64,000 nucleotides of DNA, taken from Argyresthia goedartella. Lineage: Eukaryota > Arthropoda > Insecta > Lepidoptera > Argyresthiidae. How positions within the stretch are numbered: the stretch's first letter is position 1; each line of letters begins with the position of its first letter. The stretch is taken from contig OX463827.1 of NCBI GenBank assembly GCA_949825045.1, forward strand, positions 394,501 to 458,500. Reading direction: 5' to 3'. The notes below the pieces were generated by a model, which did not search any database, was not told the origin of the DNA, and saw only the letters and a program-made list of their open reading frames with translations. The translations under genes were made by a program, and so were the position numbers. Shown here piece by piece: positions 20,206 to 29,600 of the stretch.

Positions 20206-23148
20206 TTATAATGCTATTAAAATCTTTTTACTATTTTCAAAATATTCATTTAAATTATATGGGCACATTACTAATAAATACTGCTTTAAAGACTTTAGGA
20301 ACCGATTACCAGAGAGATCCTTGATTTCTGTTGGTAGTTTGTTATAAATACTAATAGCCATATGACTAGTACTTTTACTGTAGGACGTAGTTCTGCAAGG
20401 CTTAGATTTAAGATTTAGCCTAAAATAGTCTCTTAACCTACTACTTTTCCATTCATCACTGATTGGGAATTTGTCTGGATGGCGCCTCACTAATTTGCAC
20501 AATTCTATTATGTAAAGGGCTGTAATTGAGTGAATTTTCAATTTTAAAAATAAGTCACGGCAGGAAACTCTATTCGATTTTATTCCAGACAAAATACGGA
20601 TGCATCTTTTTTGCAAAATGAATATTTTTTTTACATCTACACTGCCTCCCCACAGAATCAAGCCGTACAGAATTCTTGAGTGAAAGAAAGCGTAGTATGC
20701 CTGCAGTGATGCGCGGGCAGTAGTAATCTTTGACAAGCATCTCAACGCGTAACAAAAGCTGCTCAGTTTTCCTTCCAGGGCTTCAATGTGTTTTTTCCAG
20801 TTCATGTATTCATCCGCGATAACACCTAAAAACCTAGCATGGTTCACCAGCGCAATCTCTGTATTTTCTACCGCAATATCTAATACCAATTGTGGAGTGT
20901 TGTAATTACGGAAGTGAATGAGTTTACTTTTACTCGCGTTTGTTCTTAAGTCCAAACCTTGCAACCACTTAGCGATATTAGTGACAGTTTGAGATATTTC
21001 TTTGGACAAATGTGTGTTATCTTTCCTTTCAAATTTAAAAAATACGGAAACGTCGTCTGCAAACATCGTAATTTTGTTTTCTATTATTTCAGGTAAGTGG
21101 TTAATGTATAGAATAAATAGTAAAGGGCCTAGGACACTGCCTTGAGGTACCCCACGAGTAGTTTCTATCCTCAAAGATTCCATGTGTGATATGGTTTTAG
21201 TCTTGTCGTCAAATTTACGAAGCAGTACACTTTGATTTCGCTGATTCAGGTACGATTTCAGCCAATCTAAACAATTTCCTCTGATACCATACCTCTCCAG
21301 AATGTTTGCTAAGATTTGGTGATTAACGGAGTCGAATGCTTTAGACAAATCTAATAGAACAGTCATGACATTTGATTTTATATTTAATGACTCTGCAACG
21401 AAGTCCATCATATCAAAAACAGCATCCGACGTCGATCTTCCCTTTTGAAAACCAAATTGATTCTTAGATAGTATTTTATATCGCGCCAAAAAACCTGCCA
21501 AACGGTCAGAAAAATATTTTTCAAAGATCTTTGATAAGGTTGGCAATAATGCTATCGGTCGATAATTACAAACATCGAGTGTACTATCACCTTTATGAAG
21601 CGGTATGACTTGCGCTCTTTTAAGTCTTGTTGGAAAAGTTCCAGTATTGATTGACAGGTTTATGAGATGAACAAGCATGTCAGCAATAACCTCGATAACA
21701 TTTTTAATTATAAATATTGGCAAACCGTCATAACCACATGCTTTTTTATTGTTTGAATTTGAGACTAATTTCAGGAGTTCATTTTTTGTTAAAGGAGTGA
21801 CAAACATTGAGTTTTCTATGTAAGCAGGAAGCTCAATATTTTCGAATCTACTGTTTCCCATGTTTGAATTATTTCCAATTGAGAAAAAGGTGTTAAATAA
21901 ATCGGGAGCATCCAATTCATTTTCAATTGTTTCTACGCCATCTGTTAGCCCTTTGTAACTCTCAAATTTCGATTTTTTTTGTCCTTTAACAGTTTTATTA
22001 ACTAAATTCCAAATTGATTTTATCTGATTATTTGAATTTAGAATAAGATACTCATTATCCTTCTTTTTTGCATAGGATATAACTTTATGCAAAATTGAAC
22101 AATAGTTCCTGTAATGATTAGACAGTGCAGCTTTATCCTTAGACTGTTTTAGTTGAATGAAAAGTTCTCGTTTGGTTTCACAGGACTTTCGAATACCTGG
22201 TGTTATCCATTTTGGTGTAAAACATTTATTTTCCATTCTCACCCTTTTCAGCGGACAGAACCTATCGATAGCGCTTAGAAATATGTCGTGAAATGTATTA
22301 AAAGAGGCATCCACATCGGGATTTCTGTAAATCGGGTCCCAGTTAACGGACTCTAAGAAATTTTTCAACTCATCTATGTTAGTTTTACTGAAATCTCTTA
22401 CTTGTTTAAAAGTAGCACCAGAATTTGATTTAATTTTGATTTCCAATGTGGCATGTTGAAGACAATGATCTGAAATACCTAGCTCGACCACTTTAACATT
22501 TCGTAGCTCCACGTTTGAAATCATATTGTCGATGCAAGTACTGCTGTGATCGGTAATACGCGTGGGTTCCTTTACAAATGCTTCGGCACCGAAAGAGTTT
22601 AGAAGACACAAAAAATCCCTGGCTTCCAAGCCATCAACTAGCAAATTTACATTGAAGTCCCCGCATAACAAGAACTTTCTGTCGACTTTGCTTAATATAT
22701 GACTTAAGATGTTTTCCAGGTTGTCGATAAAGTTATCATTTCTCAAGGTCTTTGGTCTATATGCACAGACTATATAGAAGTTGTACAAGTTTATGCCGCA
22801 TACTTCTAAAACATTGGAAATTGACAATTTTTTTATGGAGGGAAGCTCGTCAAATTTCAAGCTGTTATGAACATAGATACATACACCTCCTCTACTTTTT
22901 CTGTTTTCTCTACAAAAAGATGAAGCCAGTACAAAGTCCTTAAGTGACATTCTATTTAGATCGCAATTTACCCTATGGTGTTCAGTAATGCATAACACTT
23001 TTACACTACGCCCCTTTTCAGAGCAAAGCCACGCCTCAAGTAGTTCCTGCTTCCTATCATTAAGGCTTTGAATGTTTATGTGAGCTACTGTTATTTCGGA
23101 GTTCAAACATTTACGCTTCACGAAAAAAACGCTTCCTTTTCGTATCAC
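20206..23148 (-). CDS. LINE1 ORF2: endonuclease and reverse transcriptase, 980 residues
   Basis: The N-terminal ~230 residues are an apurinic-type endonuclease: AHINIQSLND, CITEHH, LCGDFNVNLL near residue 160 and SDHCLQH near 225 supply the catalytic Asn, Glu, Asp and His positions. The RT follows: NYRPIALLPTLSKIFEK and QFGFQKGRSTSDA, LLDLSKAFDSVNH near 600 (first catalytic Asp), RGVPQGSVLGPLLF, and MFADDVSVFF near 693 (FADD catalytic pair). The C-terminal ~200 residues match the thumb and connector region of CR1/Jockey LINEs (ALRCLSKITTARASLQAYYA, SRILYGLILWGG). No RNase H is present, as expected for the group. The ATG lies inside the end of ORF1 in another frame, a 38 nt overlap. The length and lack of stops make it potentially functional, but no upstream promoter survives. 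Confidence 0.93.
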   Translation of the reverse strand: MIRKGSVFFVKRKCLNSEITVAHINIQSLNDRKQELLEAWLCSEKGRSVKVLCITEHHRVNCDLNRMSLKDFVLASSFCRENRKSRGGVCIYVHNSLKFDELPSIKKLSISNVLEVCGINLYNFYIVCAYRPKTLRNDNFIDNLENILSHILSKVDRKFLLCGDFNVNLLVDGLEARDFLCLLNSFGAEAFVKEPTRITDHSSTCIDNMISNVELRNVKVVELGISDHCLQHATLEIKIKSNSGATFKQVRDFSKTNIDELKNFLESVNWDPIYRNPDVDASFNTFHDIFLSAIDRFCPLKRVRMENKCFTPKWITPGIRKSCETKRELFIQLKQSKDKAALSNHYRNYCSILHKVISYAKKKDNEYLILNSNNQIKSIWNLVNKTVKGQKKSKFESYKGLTDGVETIENELDAPDLFNTFFSIGNNSNMGNSRFENIELPAYIENSMFVTPLTKNELLKLVSNSNNKKACGYDGLPIFIIKNVIEVIADMLVHLINLSINTGTFPTRLKRAQVIPLHKGDSTLDVCNYRPIALLPTLSKIFEKYFSDRLAGFLARYKILSKNQFGFQKGRSTSDAVFDMMDFVAESLNIKSNVMTVLLDLSKAFDSVNHQILANILERYGIRGNCLDWLKSYLNQRNQSVLLRKFDDKTKTISHMESLRIETTRGVPQGSVLGPLLFILYINHLPEIIENKITMFADDVSVFFKFERKDNTHLSKEISQTVTNIAKWLQGLDLRTNASKSKLIHFRNYNTPQLVLDIAVENTEIALVNHARFLGVIADEYMNWKKHIEALEGKLSSFCYALRCLSKITTARASLQAYYAFFHSRILYGLILWGGSVDVKKIFILQKRCIRILSGIKSNRVSCRDLFLKLKIHSITALYIIELCKLVRRHPDKFPISDEWKSSRLRDYFRLNLKSKPCRTTSYSKSTSHMAISIYNKLPTEIKDLSGNRFLKSLKQYLLVMCPYNLNEYFENSKKILIAL

Positions 23149-23449
23149 TGATATCAGATATATTTTTTGTAAAGTAATAAGGAATAGTTCCTTTTTTTGG
23201 TTTTTTACAAATGTTTTGCTGTATTTTTTGTCTATTTTTAGATTCTTGCTTGTAAAAATAGTACGGGATTGTACCTATTTTGAAAGTGCCGGGTGTATGC
23301 TGAGCTGCTCTGATTTTAACAATTTTACCAAAATTTGTTATAAATTTGTGTTCGTAATGCAGGTAGTCAATCTCTATTTTCAATTTGTCAGCTAGATCTA
23401 ATTCATTTTTTAATTCTACGAAGTGATTCGTCTGGAACTTGTAAACCAC
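23111..23449 (-). pseudogene. LINE1 ORF1, C-terminal remnant with double GTIPYYF motif
   Basis: Only the last ~112 residues of ORF1 remain, because the insertion is 5' truncated. The open frame extends a few codons above the first ATG without a start of its own. The piece contains GTIPYYF twice (residues 59-65 and 87-93, near 23275-23255 and 23191-23171), separated by 21 basic residues, then a basic C-terminus (KRKRFF). The same duplicated motif occurs at the C-terminus of LINE2 ORF1 at 40546 and 40642. The stop overlaps the ORF2 start by 38 nt. Confidence 0.8.
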
Positions 23450-23494
23450 TGCAGTTTTTGTTATGTTACAATTTTTTTTATTTATTTACTTTTC

Positions 23495-24793
23495 TCACAG
23501 AACCACTAGCTTTTATTGGTTTTTACATACCAAGAGATCAGCCGGACAGAAATCCAGACAGAAATGATAAGAAATAATAAATGTTTATGCAGAACAAAAG
23601 GTACAAACCTGTTATAAAAACTTAGCTTAGGTGTAGAATACAGTTTATTATGTTATAAGACAAAGTGCTGGTTGGTTATGTACATAATTAATTGAGAATA
23701 TCGTTGGAGTCCCTACGTCCCAAGATAGGGTTACCCATGTGTTTAGGAATAATCATCAAGCCCCTCCAAAAATATGAATAATTAATAGTTAGTTACCAAA
23801 TGTGTCATGTTTCTTTTAACATTAAATCCCAAATTACGAAAGCATTTTTCCCAAGCTGAAACGGAGACGCTTAACTATTCCACTAGTTCATCCGATAATT
23901 TTCAAGGGCCCTACCACAAAAAAATAAACTCCTGTCCAACACTTGTTTAAAAACAAAAATGTATAGGATTTGACGTTTGTTTTGAGGTTTATTGCCGTTT
24001 AATACTTTTTGTGGTAACACCGCAAGGGTTCAGGGGTTTGGGGTTGAAAATCAGTAAAAAAAGCATCTAGTAATAAAGGTTTTCATTTCTTAAATATTAT
24101 TCCATATTCATATAAATTAGGTATGTTTATTTTAAAAATAGTAGGTCAGTAAATGTAATGCCAGTAAATGTAATGCCAATTGATTTTCACAATTAGCAGC
24201 ATCGACCTCGCAGACTAAGTGAATCTCATAATTGTTTAATGTGTCGTGTAATACTCGTCAACCTGAATGGCAAGACTACACTAGTAAGTTACACGGTCTG
24301 AGTTCACTCGCCTGACGACAACCGCGCTCGATGTAGTTCTAGGTATTATCTTACACAATAGCTACTTGAGATGATATCAAGCGTGAAACGTAGCAACAAT
24401 AGTAGTTTATGTGACTGATACATAATGCCTAATTATGTACAGTTACATACACTAGTTTATCTACACACATATCATAAGCTCTCTTTGATGAGTTCAGGAA
24501 CCGCATGTTTGACCGGCATTGTGGCATTGAGTTGTTTAGCTTGTTCTGTAGTACCAACTTCACAGACAAAGTAGGGGCGGCACGCAGGCGGGCGTCGGCG
24601 TTCGAAATTTTAATGTCATAATATGTAGAAAATTTACACATTATGGTCATAATGTTCAATATTCAGATAAGAAATTAGTTTTTACAAAGTAGTTTAACAT
24701 TATGCTGATCGTAACGTGCGGTTTTTGGACGCTGTAAAGATGGTTTATGATACGTGTGTAGATAAATATTTTTATGATATAGTTGAAAGCTCA
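23495..24793. other. Unassigned block, unit C, right of LINE1
   Basis: This is the counterpart of 9609-10900. There is no gene. Small differences from A and B include gtttattgccg for gtttaaagccg near 23990 and a short duplicated patch (cagtaaatgtaatgcc) near 24145-24175. Confidence 0.55.
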
Positions 24794-25136
24794 GGGGGCC
24801 AATTCTCACAATGGCGATATTTTATCACATTCGACATTTATCGATCCATATGACATATTTCGATAAATATCACGATTGACCTATTCTCATGCAATGACAA
24901 AAAGTCACAATCGATTATCGAGCAAATCAGTTCGATACGTATCGACTACTCTGAGGCAGTCGACATTGAAAATATCGACTTTGAGCTCATGAAAAAAAGT
25001 TAAACTGTCAAGAAGCATAAGTTTGTTTGAGATGAGATTGTTACACTGAGAAATACCTAACTGAAAATGTCATCATTGGACAGTTTTGTTGCTGCTTTTG
25101 TAGCAGGTTAAGTGGACGATTTACAACTGCTGCTGC

Positions 25137-25895
25137 AACATCTCGTCGTCGCGTCCAATGGAGGATCGATCCATGGGAATTAGCAGAGAGATTTTGTAAA
25201 AAACTTTCGCCTTTCCAAAGCTTTGACCATGGACGTTATGAACATGGTTGAACCACTGATGCAGCAAAAAGAATAAAATTACAGACGAAAGTAAGTACCC
25301 CTCTTCGTAGAAAAATTAGTAGGTGCCCTACCTATCTTCTCCCACAGTGGTCCAGTGTAGAGAAGTGGCAAAAAATTACTTTAAGTACATGTAAATATCT
25401 ATAGTAATAGACATTTGGAATATAACCACGTGAAACAGAGGACTTTTTGTGGTATGTCTGGTGTGGTATGTGGATTCATTGACCTTGGATTTGTATTCTT
25501 TGTTTTATGTGAACCCACTGCTAACCAATGTTTTTATGATTGTTTCAAGTTTTCTGCGCTTTAAACTTTATTTACACTGGCTGCTATCAATCTCCGGTGG
25601 GAAACAATTTTATTGTTAATATTACGCAACCAACAGTGTCAAGATGCGTTCAGGAGGTGGTGGAGGCCCTAAATCATCCTACCATATTTGGCGAGTGGGT
25701 CCACTTTCCTAACTCATTTCAAGAAATGAACTCTGTAGTCAGAGAGTAAGACAATGTTTACAATGTTACTTTATCAGTTTTTATGACATGTATGGGTTTC
25801 CTGGAATCACTGGCTGCATAGACTGTACTCATTTATAAATTTTTACACCAGCCTCAACGGATCATGATGAAAGGAGCTATGTAAACCTACCAAAT
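25137..25895 (+). pseudogene. Harbinger transposase remnant, unit C (first catalytic Asp kept)
   Basis: It has the same pieces as in A and B, but GCIDCTH is intact (GAC at 25821-25823) and the motif QPTVSRCVQEV is closer to the family consensus. Upstream, FCALNFIYTGCYQ also retains family-like residues. The 32 bp gap between VVRE and FYDMYGFPG, the stop after CTHL and the missing C-terminal half are all shared with the other units, so it is still non-functional. Confidence 0.82.
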
Positions 25896-26083
25896 TATTC
25901 TATATTATTATATATACTATACTATATTACTTGTATAACAATTGTCACATAATAAAACATAATTTAAGTGCATAAAAATCTTTTATTTTTTATTATTCAT
26001 ATGTGTTCAACAAAATCAAATATATGTTTTCTTAACAGTTTAAGTAATAAAACATTTTTTAATGAGTTTGTTACAAAAACTTT

Positions 26084-26358
26084 TGAAAATGGGTGCCCCA
26101 AATAATAGGTGTTTAGTTTTATCTGAAGATATTTAATTCGGTTTGTACAAGGTATTCGCAGCTCGGGCTCTAATGCGAGAATGGTGGTTAAATCGAGTTG
26201 AACGGAATTTATAAGATATGGTTAATTAGCGCCATCTAGCCTTTATTAGTCGAACCACCTCTAAAGGTATTGATTTAGGGTATAGTTGTGGGTGAGGTGG
26301 TTCGTACTATGGAAGACTAGATGGCGCTGTACATTGATGCTATGATGTCATTTTGACA
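26084..26358 (-). repeat. BEL1 3' LTR
   Basis: A 275 bp repeat, tg…ca, that I read as identical to 32602-32876. It contains a short inverted patch (gcgccatctag near 26230 and ctagatggcgc near 26324). It is 3' in element orientation. Confidence 0.95.
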
Positions 26359-26629
26359 TACTCCAGAGCGCCTAAACTCTACTAGGTATACAAATATAAC
26401 TGTAATTTATGAATGTGACTAGCTAATTTATTAATAGATTTATGTATACTCCTAGCGTTCTGTTTTAGTTACCTACCTAGAAAGATTCTAGATCTTATGA
26501 AGAAAACACAAGAGAAGTATTTTTTTTATTAAGTAGGCAGTAGTTAATTAGGTTACATTTCACTTGTTTGTGTAATAAAGTGATTAATTAATTATATAGT
26601 CCCTGTCTACCTACACTGATTACTTAGAA

Positions 26630-29600
26630 CTAATAGTCGGTATCTGACAGAGAAATAGGTAAGGGGCAAATATTATTGAAGGCTCGTTTGATAAGGCCTT
26701 TTGTTGTTTGGATGACGGCGACCCTCGTTTCGCCATCTTGACCGTCTTGTGTCTTCGCGATGCGTCCCAACTTCCACTGGCAGGGTGGTAAGCGATCGTC
26801 CTTCACCAGCACGATTGAGCCGACGGTGAGGTTAGGTCCCTTTGTGCTCCTCCACTTGCACCTCTGCTGTAGGAGACCCAGGTACTCTCGAGACCACCGC
26901 TTCCAGAAGTCCTGTTGTATCTGTTGGAGTTGTTGGAAGTGATTTAACTTATTCCTTGATACATCTTGGTATTCGTAGTCCGCCAGAGACGTGTACGATC
27001 TACCGATCAGAAAGTGAGCTGGCGTAAGAATGGGAAAATCATCATTATTAGCATTAGGTATGGGACACAATGGGCGCGAGTTTAATATTGCCTCAATTTG
27101 AGTAAGAACCGTAGAGAATTCTTCAAATGTTAATAAGGCTTGACTTAATACCCTCTTAAGATGAAGCTTACAGCTGCCAATTGCAGCTTCATGTAGGCCG
27201 CCTAGATGCGGGCTGTAGGGGGGTAAGAATTTCCAGGAAATACCTTCGTTTGCAAGGAAGTTGGTAAGTTCGCTAAAATTTTCGTTTAGGTATCTGTATA
27301 GTTCTACTAAATCATTATTTGCTCCACGGAATGTGGTCGAGTTGTCACTTACCATTTGACTTGGTTTACCTCTTCTGCATATGAATCGCCGGAAGGCGGC
27401 AATAAAGGCTTGTGATTCTAAACCTGAAACCAACTCAATGTGAACTGCCCTTGTCGATGAGCAAACAAACATAGCTATCCAACATTTGTAAGACTTGAAA
27501 CCACGCCCCCTTCTATCTCGAATTGAATAGGGCCCAGCATAATCACAAAATGTTGTGTGGAATGGCGGTGAAGGAGTAGTTCTTATTGTAGGTAGTTGAC
27601 CCATAATGGGTACGTGTATGAGTGGTTTTGCTTTGAAACATGTAACGCATTTGTGTACAATTTTGTTAGCCAGACCTTTTCCATTTAATGGCCAGTACTG
27701 CTCTCTCATGCATGCTAGCAGTAGCTGTGGACCACAATGGAAGAGTTTGATATGCATGTTTCTCATTATAGTTTCAGTGAGTATGTGTTTTTTAGTTTCG
27801 GGAATGTTTGATAGGTTTAACCTTCCTCCAACTTTCAACAGGCCATCTTCAAAAAACGGGTTAAGGCATTTAATATTTGATGACGTTGGTAGTGATGTTA
27901 TTTGTGCGCGCATAATTAGTTTATGCATCGAATCATTTAATTCTTGAACGGACAGCGGTCCGCTTATTTTATTACAAGGATTTTGTAGGTTATTGATGAA
28001 TCGCAGAGTATAGGCAAACACTCGCGATAATTTTTTGTCGTTTGAATATTTATGAAACAATTTATCTATGAAATTATTCTCGATGTTTGTTGGGTTAACT
28101 AAGGATATAGTTTGTTCTGTGTCCTTTGTTTGTATTTGTGTGTTAGTTTGATTGTGCAGAGGCCACTGCGCCGTTTGACCAGATAGCCAGGCGGGACCCG
28201 ACCACCACAGATTGCTTTTTCTTAATATATGAGGTTGAATTCCTCTCGATATAATGTCAGCTGGATTTTCAGCCGAACACACCCAATGCCAGTCTTCGAT
28301 CTTGGTTAATCTCTGAATTTCCGCTACTCTGTTACTGATGAAAGTACCTAGTTTAGGTGGCGGTGTTTTTATCCACGCCAATACCACCTGTGAGTCAGAC
28401 CATAGGTATATTTTACTGACTCGTTTGGCAAGGTTATTGCCTTGTGATTCCATTACTTGTGATAACAATACCGCTGCGCGTAATTCTAAGCGGGGTATTG
28501 TTTCCTCTCTAGCAATTCTAGACTTTGTGCATAACAAATGCACCTGTATATTACCTAAATTATCAATGGAACGTAAATAAATTGCAATTCCGTAACATGT
28601 TTTTGAACTATCTGCAAACCCATGCAGTTCTAGTGTTACGTAATTGTTTATGATTGTGCGTCTCGGTATGGATAGATTGTTTAAAGAAAATAGACTCCTA
28701 TAGTAAGATATCCATTCTCTTGTTAAAGCGGGCGATAGGGTTTCGTCCCATGAAGTTTTATCCTGCCATAGTTTTTTAATAAAACATTTAGCTGTCACTA
28801 AAACGGGACTAATTAAGCCCGTAGGATCATAGATAGCTGAAATTATAGACAGGACCTTTCTTTTCGTAAGTCGATCTGGCATTGGTTGTTCTTTGAATGA
28901 GAATTGTAAACAATCTGTGTGGCTGCACCATGTGATACCTAATAGTTTGTGTGTGTTATTTCCGCTCTCGGTCGGATTTGTTGAGTCGGTGTTACATACC
29001 TTTTTTAATATGGTTTTTGAGTTCGACTTCCATTTTCGTAGATTGAAGCAGGCTGTACGCAGGATGGCCGCTACTTGCGTTGCTGTCTCGATTAGCGCTG
29101 CTTCGTCGTCGCCTCCATAGATCCAGTCATCGTAGTAGAATGAACCTTTTATTGCTTCGGCTGCTGTAGGGTATTTACCTTCGAATTCGGTTGCTAGCTG
29201 CAGTAGGCATCTCGTGGCTATGTAGGGGGCCGCCTTCAAGCCAAAACTGAGAGTAGTTAATGTGTAGGTACGTAGAGGATCGGTTGAGTTTTCCCTCCAT
29301 AGTATATTTTGTAGGTTTTGTTGTGATTGATCAATATTGACCTGGCAAAACATTTTCTGTATATCTGCATTTACTACAAATTTGTAAGTTCTAAATCTTA
29401 CTAGTATATTGATTAGGCTATCTTGAAATATCGTACCCTTATATTGAATATCGTTAAGCGATTTTCCAGTGTCTGTTGGACATGATGCGTCAAAGACAAC
29501 CCTCACTGGGGTTGATAATTTTTCGATATTAATTACCGCGTGATGCGGTAAGTAGACTTGGGGTCCTACATTGGAGTATTCCATCTCTTTCATGCGGCCC

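Larger units (their letters stand above)
19967..23486 (-). mobile_element. LINE1: 5'-truncated CR1/Jockey-group LINE with intact ORF2
   Basis: The element is flanked by an 8 bp target duplication, tacttttc (19959-19966 and 23487-23494), and the empty site is visible in unit B at about 9605 (tctacttttctcacag). On - it ends in a polyadenylation-like aataaa followed by gaattgaattgaatt repeats, the short tandem tail typical of this group. The 5' end is truncated inside ORF1. ORF2 (980 residues) has no visible break, so the insertion is young, and it occurs in unit C only. Confidence 0.93.
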
